9,341 nucleotides of DNA from DASTCC01 sp035711465. GTDB taxonomy: Bacteria; Acidobacteriota; Vicinamibacteria; Vicinamibacterales; SCN-69-37. The notes below the pieces were generated by a model. The model searched no databases and had not been told where the DNA came from. It saw only the letters and a program-made list of their open reading frames with translations. Shown one piece after another: positions 1 to 5,437 of this stretch. The first letter of the stretch is position 1; each line of letters starts with the position of its first letter. Both the position numbers and the translations under genes were made by a program. The DNA is taken from positions 1-9,341 of the forward strand of contig DASTCC010000040.1 in NCBI GenBank assembly GCA_035711465.1. Direction: 5' to 3'.

Positions 1-2119
1 AGCGGCCATCCCGTGACCAGGAGGTCGGTATCGTCGCGCGCTCCAACTTCAGCAGCAGCTCCTCGCCTCCCGGACCATTCGCCGGCTTGATGAACATGTT
101 GGCCGGACCGTTGCGGGTCGAGTTGAAGACGATGCGGCGGCCGTCCGGCGACCACACCGGCCCACGATCGGCCGTCGGGTTCGTCGTCAATGGCGTGAGG
201 ACCTCGCGATCCAGATCCGCCACCCAGACGTCGGCATTCGGGCTCGGTTGAACGGTGACGGCGGCGCGACGGTCATCGGGCGCGTTCTCGATGCCGGCAA
301 TGGGTCCGTGGATCCGCAGGACCTGCGTCGTCTTGCCCTGACGATCCACCCAGGTGAGCTGCGCGTCGGGGCTGGCGCCGGAGACCGCGCCGGTCCGGTA
401 GACCAAGGCGTTCGCGGACGGCGAGAAGAATCCCTGGGCGCCGTTGTTGCCGACGCTCTCGGCGATCGGCACCGGCGCCCCGACGAGCGCGGCTTTGACG
501 GGGTCGAACGGCTGCGCCATCAACGTGCCTTCGCGGAGGTACAGAAGGTGTCCCCCGAGTGCGCCCATCGGGGAGAACGTCGCGCGGCCTTCGATCGTCA
601 GCAGCGGCTCGCGATCCTGCTCTTCCGGCCTGCGATCGATCGACCCGACGAAGATCGCGGACTGCTCGTTGACGGCCGACACGCGCAGGTACACGAACCG
701 ACGGCCGTCGGGCAGGAACGACGGCAGACCGTGGGCGAGGTCACGCCGGGTCGCGTCGAGCGCCGTGAGTACCGTGATTGCGCCGCCGGTTTCCGGCACC
801 GCGCGCATGACGCCAGCCGTCGTGCCACCAAAGACGACGACGCCGGCCGGGCTCCACACCGGCCCGCCCAGCGCAGCCGGCGATCCCACTTCGCAGAGCG
901 TCACAACGGGGCCGCCTCCGAGCGACACGCTCTTCACCCAGCGATCGACGGTAAAGGCGATGGCCCGGCTATCCGGCTTCCATCCGAGGCTGCGCGCGCC
1001 TTCTGTGCCCGAGATCGGCTGTGCGTCGAGCTCATCGAGCTCACGCACCCACACTCGCGTCGTCCCACTGTCGTCGCGAGCAACGAACGCGACGCGCCGC
1101 CCATCAGGCGCCACGGAGAAACTGTTCTCGAAGGTGTTGCCGGGCGGCGGCGTGATCTGGAAACGCACGGGCTCAGGAACGATCGGACGTTCGCCGAAGT
1201 GCACGAAGCCGAGTGTGCCGAGCGCCGCGAGCAGCACCGCCGCCGCACTCCAGCCCAACCAGGCGCCGCGTGCCGGCGCGGCGACCGTTCCTGGAGCGTC
1301 GAGCTGGCGCGCCCAGTCGCCGACGTCCCTCAGTCGCCGCGCGGGATCTTTCTCCAGGCAGCTCTCGACCAGCCGGCGGCATCTCGGCGGGACGACGGTC
1401 AGGTCCGGCTCCGTCTTGATCACCGCGGCGAGCACTTCAGACACGGTGTCGCCGTCGAACGGCCGCCGGCCGGTGATCATCTCGTAGACGACAACGCCGA
1501 ACGCCCAGATGTCGACGCGCTTGTCGACCGGCTTGCCCTTCGCCTGCTCGGGCGCCATGTACGCTGCGGTCCCGAGAATCGCGCCGATGCCGGTGAGCGC
1601 CGGACTGGTGACGGTCGCGGCAAGAGTGCCGCCGGGGATGTCCAACTCGGGAGCGAGCGCCTTTGCGAGGCCGAAGTCGAGCACCTTCACCGTGCCGTCG
1701 GCGCGCACGCGGATGTTGGACGGCTTGAGGTCGCGATGGACGACGCCGAGGCCGTGCGCGGCGGCAAGCGCGTCGGCAATCTGGCCGGCGATCGCGAGCG
1801 CGTCGTCGATGGGAATCGGCCCGCGCGCGATGCGGCGGGACAGGTCGTCGCCGTCGACGAACTCCATCGCCAGCGCGTGCTGCTCGAGCCCGTAGATCTG
1901 GGCGATGTTGGGGTGATTGAGCGTCGCCAGGGTCCGCGCCTCGCGCTCGAAGCGGGCGAGTCGGTCTGGATCTCTGGCGACGGCGTCGGGCAGGACCTTG
2001 ATGGCGACGGTCCGATTCAGGCGGGTGTCGCGGCCGCGATACACCTCGCCCATCCCGCCGGCGCCGACCGCGGCGATGACCTCGTAGTGACCGAGGCGCG
2101 TCCCTGGGGACAGGGGCAT
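1..2119 (-). CDS. Receptor-like serine/threonine protein kinase with C-terminal PD40 (WD40-like) propeller, 3' end outside window
   Basis: A Hanks-type kinase phosphorylates Ser/Thr on partner proteins; the fused extracytoplasmic propeller probably senses a ligand or assembles complexes. Reading from ATG at 2119, residues 12-275 form the kinase domain: glycine loop GAGGMG (19-24), ATP-binding Lys41, helix-C Glu60, catalytic loop HRDLKPSN (128-135, so an RD kinase), DFG (148-150), and a downstream AYMAPE motif. A single hydrophobic segment at about 287-308 follows a short linker and should cross the inner membrane. The rest (about 320-706) contains TolB/PD40-type repeats with signatures such as VAPDGRRVAF and WSPDGRRIVF. 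The frame stays open to base 1, so at least 706 residues are present and the last propeller blades are missing. The start fits the family N-terminus (MPLSPGTRLGHYEVI). No Shine-Dalgarno sequence precedes it. Kinase-propeller fusions of this type are common in Acidobacteriota. The substrate is unknown. Confidence 0.95.
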   Translation of the reverse strand, partial: MPLSPGTRLGHYEVIAAVGAGGMGEVYRGRDTRLNRTVAIKVLPDAVARDPDRLARFEREARTLATLNHPNIAQIYGLEQHALAMEFVDGDDLSRRIARGPIPIDDALAIAGQIADALAAAHGLGVVHRDLKPSNIRVRADGTVKVLDFGLAKALAPELDIPGGTLAATVTSPALTGIGAILGTAAYMAPEQAKGKPVDKRVDIWAFGVVVYEMITGRRPFDGDTVSEVLAAVIKTEPDLTVVPPRCRRLVESCLEKDPARRLRDVGDWARQLDAPGTVAAPARGAWLGWSAAAVLLAALGTLGFVHFGERPIVPEPVRFQITPPPGNTFENSFSVAPDGRRVAFVARDDSGTTRVWVRELDELDAQPISGTEGARSLGWKPDSRAIAFTVDRWVKSVSLGGGPVVTLCEVGSPAALGGPVWSPAGVVVFGGTTAGVMRAVPETGGAITVLTALDATRRDLAHGLPSFLPDGRRFVYLRVSAVNEQSAIFVGSIDRRPEEQDREPLLTIEGRATFSPMGALGGHLLYLREGTLMAQPFDPVKAALVGAPVPIAESVGNNGAQGFFSPSANALVYRTGAVSGASPDAQLTWVDRQGKTTQVLRIHGPIAGIENAPDDRRAAVTVQPSPNADVWVADLDREVLTPLTTNPTADRGPVWSPDGRRIVFNSTRNGPANMFIKPANGPGGEELLLKLERATIPTSWSRDGR

Positions 2120-2134
2120 GGAGGGCTCAGGCGG

Positions 2135-2140
2135 ATTCTA
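2135..2140 (-). promoter_or_regulatory. Candidate -10 element of the kinase gene
   Basis: On the minus strand TAGAAT (5 of 6 matches to TATAAT) ends 15 nt before the kinase ATG. A start site about 7 nt downstream would give a leader of roughly 8 nt, consistent with the absence of a Shine-Dalgarno sequence. No convincing -35 hexamer is seen at 16-18 bp upstream (the sequence there reads TGTGACC). The rest of 2120-2205 shows nothing else recognisable. The assignment is weak. Confidence 0.3.
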
Positions 2141-2205
2141 CAGAAACCCTCTCGCGCGGTCACATGCGCCTGGGCTCGGAGCAAGACGCCCCGACCAGTG
2201 CCGTC

Positions 2206-2430
2206 TCACGCGCGCCGCGCGCTCCGCCATCTGGTCGTGTACGGAAGGGCGAAGAGATAGAGCCCGGTGAAGAGCAGGAACGCGAGCGGGAACAACGGCG
2301 AGTAGGTCACGAAGCCAGGAGGCTGTGCGCCTTGACCCGCTGCCAGCGCCACGAAGTTGGCGATGACCGTCAGTGTGAACGCGATGGACATCCACCGGTG
2401 CGTCTGTCGAATCCATTTGCTCCAGCCCAC
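2206..2430 (-). CDS. Small two-helix membrane protein, third gene of the ArsR-SRPBCC operon
   Basis: This 74-residue protein is of unknown function. It has a basic, Trp-rich N-terminus (GWSKWIRQTHRW), a first hydrophobic helix at about 14-32, a short Gly/Gln/Pro loop (32-39) containing the polar FVTYSP turn, and a second helix at about 46-62 ending LFALPY, then a basic tail (TTRWRSARRA). By the positive-inside rule both termini are probably cytoplasmic. The GTG at 2430 is chosen because GGGAGGAG lies 6 nt upstream; the frame also opens further upstream (ATG at 2508), but that start would overlap the SRPBCC gene and add a low-complexity Arg-rich leader. The gene begins 16 bp after the SRPBCC stop and should be co-transcribed with it. 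I recall similar short proteins annotated only as hypothetical; no function is assigned. Confidence 0.75.
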   Translation of the reverse strand: MGWSKWIRQTHRWMSIAFTLTVIANFVALAAGQGAQPPGFVTYSPLFPLAFLLFTGLYLFALPYTTRWRSARRA

Positions 2431-2436
2431 TGGACA

Positions 2437-2444
2437 CTCCTCCC
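2437..2444 (-). promoter_or_regulatory. Shine-Dalgarno sequence deciding the start of the small membrane gene
   Basis: GGGAGGAG on the minus strand sits 6 nt before the GTG at 2430, just downstream of the SRPBCC stop codon (2447-2449). It supports the short 74-residue reading over the ATG at 2508. Confidence 0.7.
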
Positions 2445-2446
2445 GT

Positions 2447-3016
2447 CTACGATTCGTCTGTGCGCTTCGGCGGCCAGGCCGGCGCCTTGATGCCGAATTC
2501 GGCCGCATACTCGACGTTGAGGCGAGGCCAGTCGAACTTCATCGCCTCGCCGGCGACGATGCGGCCGATCGGCTCGCCGCCGAGCGATCGATCGAGGACG
2601 TCGAGGCAGATGTGCCAGCCGGCGGCGCCCATGGAGATGAAGCGGCGATCGATGTTGTGCCAGAGCGTGAGCCGCGTGCCGCCCACCACCGCTTCGAGCT
2701 CCCACTTGAGGTTCTGATCGCCCCAGTTGTACTCGAGCACCCGGGGCGCGTCGGCGCGCGTCACCGTGCCTTCGCTGACCACCGGCGTCGGCGCGCCGAC
2801 CGTCGTCAGCGTCACCGTGTTGCCGGCGACGCCGAGATTGCCGTCGGCGTCGAACGGCGCCCACTCGCGGAGGTGGACCGGATCCACGAGCGCCTGCCAG
2901 ACTTTCTCGGGCGCGTGACGCAAGTCGCGCACGAGCACGAGCGTCCATCGATCGCCGTCCTTGATCACCCGGGCGCCGCTTGCCGGACCGGGTCTGTAGT
3001 GCTCGCGAGCGGCCAT
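2447..3016 (-). CDS. SRPBCC (START-like) family protein, AHSA1 type
   Basis: A 189-residue soluble protein with a helix-grip fold that should enclose a hydrophobic ligand. Family signatures are visible: the N-terminal strand and first helix ending in APEKVWQALVDPVHLREWAPFD (about 35-56), the central strands RVLEYNWGDQNLKWEL and GTRLTLWHNI, and the long C-terminal helix starting GWHICLDVLDRSL (from about 129). About 30 residues of Pro/Lys-containing tail follow the domain. The ligand cannot be predicted. The ATG at 3016 abuts the ArsR stop codon with no spacer (TAGATG), and GGAG lies 7 nt upstream within the end of the ArsR gene, so translational coupling is likely. ArsR plus AHSA1/SRPBCC gene pairs are a frequent arrangement in bacteria, which supports joint regulation. 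The family call is secure; the role is not. Confidence 0.93.
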   Translation of the reverse strand: MAAREHYRPGPASGARVIKDGDRWTLVLVRDLRHAPEKVWQALVDPVHLREWAPFDADGNLGVAGNTVTLTTVGAPTPVVSEGTVTRADAPRVLEYNWGDQNLKWELEAVVGGTRLTLWHNIDRRFISMGAAGWHICLDVLDRSLGGEPIGRIVAGEAMKFDWPRLNVEYAAEFGIKAPAWPPKRTDES

Positions 3017-3358
3017 CTACTTTCTCCGTGTCTTTCTCTTCGCGACCGCCGAACGATCCATGCGGTCGAGATGACGCTCGAGCGCATCGAGATGTCTGGA
3101 CCAGAACCGCCGGAACTGCGCAAGCCAGGCGTCCACTTCCTGCAGCGGCTCGGGCCGCAGACGGTAGAGGCGGCGCTGCGCGTCGACGCTGGACTCGACC
3201 AGCCCGGCCTCGCGCAGCACCCGCAGGTGCTTCGACACCGTCGGCTGCGGGATCCGCAGGCGGCGCTCGATCTCGCCGACCGACTGCTCCGCCGAGCCCA
3301 GCAGGCTCAGGATCGCGCGCCGGTTCGGCTCGGCGAGGACTTCGAACGCGGACGGCAC
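3017..3358 (-). CDS. ArsR-family winged-helix transcriptional repressor
   Basis: A 113-residue DNA-binding protein, probably an autorepressor of its own operon. It opens PSAFEVLAEPNRRAILSLL, the standard ArsR first helices, followed by the helix-turn-helix with recognition helix QPTVSKHLRVLREAGLV and a wing reading DAQRRLYRLRPEPL. The C-terminal helix (EVDAWLAQFRRFWSRHLDALERHLDRM) is characteristic of ArsR proteins paired with AHSA1 genes, and a Lys/Arg-rich tail follows. There is no Cys at all, so the classical CxC metal site is absent and a metal inducer is unlikely. The frame is open upstream to an ATG at 3412, but the best promoter lies inside that extension and the fold begins at PSAFEVL, so GTG at 3358 is preferred. 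No Shine-Dalgarno sequence precedes it. The next two genes belong to the same transcript. Confidence 0.93.
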   Translation of the reverse strand: MPSAFEVLAEPNRRAILSLLGSAEQSVGEIERRLRIPQPTVSKHLRVLREAGLVESSVDAQRRLYRLRPEPLQEVDAWLAQFRRFWSRHLDALERHLDRMDRSAVAKRKTRRK

Positions 3359-3364
3359 GCTCTT

Positions 3365-3394
3365 TATATACCTACAACGGCATATACCAGTCAA
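3365..3394 (-). promoter_or_regulatory. Promoter of the ArsR-SRPBCC-membrane operon
   Basis: On the minus strand TTGACT (3394-3389) and TATATA (3370-3365) are separated by 18 bp; shifting the -10 to GTATAT gives 17 bp. Only 6 nt separate the -10 hexamer from the GTG at 3358, so transcription should start at or next to the start codon, giving a leaderless message. Confidence 0.6.
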
Positions 3395-3401
3395 GGCATA
3401 T
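3366..3401. promoter_or_regulatory. Candidate ArsR operator: three ATAT-core repeats at 16-bp spacing
   Basis: On the plus strand ATATACC occurs at 3366-3372 and 3382-3388, and a related ATATTC begins at 3398; each core starts 16 bp after the previous one. The second and third are also preceded by GGC (GGCATAT at 3379 and 3395). The repeats span the -10, spacer and -35 of the operon promoter, where an autoregulatory ArsR protein would be expected to bind. Binding is inferred; no biochemical motif was matched. Confidence 0.35.
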
Positions 3402-3442
3402 TCTGAGTCCATCGGAGCGCGTTGCTGAAGTCACGACTCGGG

Positions 3443-3618
3443 TCGGTGCCGTCAGGTGCTCCGGGTCCGACGGGTGCGGGCGGGGGCTCGGAACGAACGG
3501 ACGCTCGTCAACTCGGAATCGATCTGGCCCGTCGACCATCGAATCCGAGATGGCCAGCGTCAGCGCATTCCTGGCCCCTGCCCGCACCCGTCGGACCCGG
3601 AGCACCTGACGGTACCGA
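3443..3618. repeat. 176-bp imperfect palindrome (long inverted repeat), intergenic
   Basis: The arms 3443-3523 and 3538-3618 are complementary in strict register around 3530.5 with no insertion or deletion: 69 of 81 positions are Watson-Crick pairs, four more are G-T, and eight are mismatches. The outer 45 positions are nearly perfect (33 uninterrupted pairs at 3449-3481 with 3580-3612), while the inner part is more diverged. The central 14 nt (3524-3537) are unpaired. It lies in the 3359-3649 gap, downstream of the LACTB-like stop and upstream of the ArsR promoter. It could be a two-copy inverted repeat element (REPIN- or MITE-like), a structured RNA, or a strong terminator. No target-site duplication, T-tract or protein was recognised. 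Apart from this and the ArsR promoter, I see nothing else in the gap. Confidence 0.9.
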
Positions 3619-3649
3619 AGAAGCGTGGACGAGCGAGGATGCTGTCCGA

Positions 3650-4864
3650 TCATCTTCGCAATTGACGGGCCGCGATCGCGAAGGCCTCGGCGACATTCAA
3701 CGCGACGTCGCGCATGTTCGCGTAGGAAATGTTGGTCATCGCCGCGACAGCGAGCCCGCGATGGGGAAAGAGCAGGAACGAGACCGAGCTGCCGACGAGC
3801 GTGCGGTTGGCGTGGTTGGCGAGCTCCGCCGTCTCGCCCGCGAGCGGCGTCGCGTCGAGCATCCAGCCGAGGCCGTACTCCGTGCTCTTGCCGGACACGA
3901 GCGCCTGCCGGGTGTGCAGCATGCGGACGGTCTCGGATCTCAGCAGCGTGCCGTTGTCGAGCGCGAGTCCGAAGCGGACGAGATCCGACGGCGTCGACAC
4001 GATCGCGCCGGCGCCCGCGAAACACGAGTAGTCGACGTCGCGCGCGGGGCGCCGCGCATCCAGCCACCCCGCCTCGTAGAAGGTCGCCAGATCCGCAGGC
4101 GGCCCGCCGGCCGAGTCGAACGACGTCCGCGTCATGCCCGACGGATCGAAGATCTTCGCGCGCATGACGCGGTCGAACGGCTCGCCGGCCGCCGCTTCGA
4201 CCGCGGCGCTCACCAGCACCCAGCCGAACGTCGAGTACTTGTACGCGGTCTCCGGCTCGAACAACAGCGGATCGCCGGCGAATCGGCTCAGGCCTTCCGA
4301 CGCGCTCGTGCAGTGCGCGGACGGCATGAAGTCCGCTTCGTTCTCGTAGTGCCTGATGCCCGCCGTGTGCCCCATCAGCTGCCGCAGCGTGATCGGCCAC
4401 GCCTTCTTCGGAAATTCGGGGACGTAGGTCTGAATCTCGGAATCGAGATCGAGCTGCCCCTGCTCGACGAGCTGACCCACCACGGCCGACGTGAGCGCCT
4501 TCGAGGCGTGTCCGAGCCGAAAGCGCATCGTCGGCGCAGCCGGCACCCGCTTCTCGAGATTTGCCCAGCCGAAGGCTTCCGCCCACACGATCTCGTCGCC
4601 GACGCCGACTGCGACGGAGATGCCTGGCAAGTCCTGCCCTCCGAGAGCCGCCCGCGCGATTCGCTGACTTTCGTTCACCGCTTCATCCCATCGCGGTGAC
4701 GGCGTCGCGGCTTTCACTGACGGTGCGGCCTCAGGATTCGGATGCAGCGAGGGCGGCGCGGTGGACGTCAGGAACGAATACAGGCTCATCCCCGCCGCGG
4801 CGATCACGCCGAGGGTCACGACGAGGGCCGTGAGCCAGGTCTGGAAGCGCTCGGACACCACCAT
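3650..4864 (-). CDS. Membrane-anchored LACTB-like serine beta-lactamase-fold protein, catalytic Ser replaced
   Basis: A 404-residue protein of the beta-lactamase/penicillin-binding-protein fold. Residues 11-32 form a signal-anchor helix, followed by a Pro/Ala linker to about 60, so the domain is probably periplasmic. LACTB-like landmarks run in order: LPGISVAV (79-86), FRLGHASKALT (115-125), YVPEFPKKAWP (147-157), HTAGIRHYE (166-174), DPLLFEP (198-204), YSTFGWVL (210-217), GAGAIVSTPSDLVRFG (284-299), NHANRTLVGSS (350-360). Active members carry SxxK at the second landmark; here the nucleophile position is His119 (codon CAC at 4510-4508), leaving H-A-S-K122. The HTG-like third motif reads H351-A-N. 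Y210-S-T matches the YST seen in LACTB relatives. Catalysis by the usual acyl-enzyme route is therefore doubtful; it may be a binding protein. An upstream in-frame extension through the vapC remnant exists, but it reads the PIN domain out of frame at its end, so ATG 4864 is preferred. Confidence 0.92.
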   Translation of the reverse strand: MVVSERFQTWLTALVVTLGVIAAAGMSLYSFLTSTAPPSLHPNPEAAPSVKAATPSPRWDEAVNESQRIARAALGGQDLPGISVAVGVGDEIVWAEAFGWANLEKRVPAAPTMRFRLGHASKALTSAVVGQLVEQGQLDLDSEIQTYVPEFPKKAWPITLRQLMGHTAGIRHYENEADFMPSAHCTSASEGLSRFAGDPLLFEPETAYKYSTFGWVLVSAAVEAAAGEPFDRVMRAKIFDPSGMTRTSFDSAGGPPADLATFYEAGWLDARRPARDVDYSCFAGAGAIVSTPSDLVRFGLALDNGTLLRSETVRMLHTRQALVSGKSTEYGLGWMLDATPLAGETAELANHANRTLVGSSVSFLLFPHRGLAVAAMTNISYANMRDVALNVAEAFAIAARQLRR

Positions 4865-4896
4865 GAACTTTATACCGCAAAGTTCACGAACATCAA
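4865..4896 (-). promoter_or_regulatory. Promoter and operator-like palindrome abutting the LACTB-like start
   Basis: On the minus strand TTGATG (4896-4891) and TATAAA (4874-4869) are spaced 16 bp apart, and only 4 nt separate TATAAA from ATG 4864. A perfect inverted repeat with 7-bp arms (GAACTTT at 4865-4871, AAAGTTC at 4879-4885, 7-bp spacer) covers the -10 and ends exactly at the start codon. This is the position of a repressor operator. The message would be almost leaderless. The -35 overlaps the stop codon of the repaired vapC frame. Confidence 0.45.
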
Positions 4897-5290
4897 ATCG
4901 GCTCATAGAGCTCGACGAGGTGCAACCGCGCCATCCGGGCGAAGTCGAAATCCAGTGACCAGACGGCGCGCCCGCTTCTCTGGCGATTGCGCCGATCAGC
5001 AGGTCGCCAACACCGAAGTGCTCGCCGCGCTCGGCGGCTTTCATGGCCCACTGATCCATCAGCTTCCACGTTTCGTCCGTGGGGTACGCGATCGGAAGCG
5101 CCGTCAGCGCCCGCTGCAGCGCACGTCGATCGGCGGGCCGCACGCCCCGCAGCAATTCCGTCCTGACGGGCGCGACGAGAAGGTTCTCGTCCGCGTCGAG
5201 CAGATCCGTGAACGCTTTCGTGTCAGCTGTCGATCGGTGTGGCCGCGGCCGAAGGACGGCCACCCATACCGAAGTGTCGGCGACGATCAC
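4893..5290 (-). pseudogene. vapC: vapC-type PIN-domain toxin, frameshifted near its C-terminus
   Basis: VapC toxins are Mg-dependent ribonucleases that cleave specific RNAs when not held by VapB. The GTG at 5290 starts a clear PIN domain: D5 in MIVADTSVW, E45 in VRTELLRG, D96 in FGVGDLLIGAIA. After codon 108 (4969-4967) the reading frame no longer fits the family. One nucleotide out of phase, from 4967, the sequence continues AVWSLDFDFARMARLHLVELYEPI and stops at 4895-4893, giving a normal 132-residue VapC with the fourth acidic residue in SLDFDF. A single lost base near 4968, in a GC-rich run, explains this. In the unshifted frame translation runs on through the promoter into the LACTB-like gene, which I regard as accidental. 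It may be a real inactivating mutation or a sequencing/assembly error. Confidence 0.8.
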
Positions 5291-5385
5291 GCGCGCCGCT
5301 TGCGCGGCCGGCCCGGCCGTCGCCGGCTCTCGGCGAGGTCGACGTCGAGCTGAACGCGGCCGAGGAGCGCCTTCGGGTCGTGGCG
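5287..5385 (-). pseudogene. Possible C-terminal remnant of the vapB antitoxin
   Basis: A minus-strand frame reading RHDPKALLGRVQLDVDLAES followed by an Arg/Pro-rich tail ends with TGA that overlaps the vapC GTG by 4 nt (GTGA), the usual vapB-vapC junction. The stretch resembles the acidic C-terminal tail of ribbon-helix-helix VapB proteins, which wraps around the toxin. No ribbon-helix-helix domain is seen upstream, and the frame soon runs antisense to the permease gene (5438 on). An ATG at 5463 would give a 58-residue protein, so a very short antitoxin is an alternative. The remaining part of 5386-5437 holds the permease Shine-Dalgarno sequence and nothing else I can name. Confidence 0.3.
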
Positions 5386-5437
5386 CCAGAACCGAACGCC
5401 GTCCCTGTTCGTCTTTGGTTCGAGGAGACGTCTATTA

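Noticed and set aside
248..2260. Long plus-strand open frame of 670 codons
   Set aside because: Antisense to the kinase gene; the translation is Arg/His/Asp-rich without domains, while the opposite strand carries every kinase motif.
3017..3358. ArsR protein as a metal sensor
   Set aside because: The protein contains no Cys and lacks the CxC motif of the metal-sensing group.
2357..3406. Plus-strand open frame of 349 codons across the ArsR and SRPBCC genes
   Set aside because: Shadow of the two well-supported minus-strand genes; no recognisable domain.
3443..3618. Palindrome as a MITE with target-site duplication
   Set aside because: No matching short direct repeat flanks 3443 and 3618, so mobility cannot be supported from this window alone.
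3422..4699. Plus-strand open frame of 425 codons covering the palindrome and the LACTB-like gene
   Set aside because: Antisense to the LACTB-like gene, Arg-rich, no domain; its first part is only the palindrome being translated.
3650..5290. Single 546-residue PIN domain plus beta-lactamase-fold fusion protein
   Set aside because: The PIN domain leaves its family frame after codon 108, and the proper C-terminus is one base out of phase with its own stop at 4893; the hydrolase has its own ATG, membrane anchor and promoter. The continuity is most likely a by-product of the frameshift.
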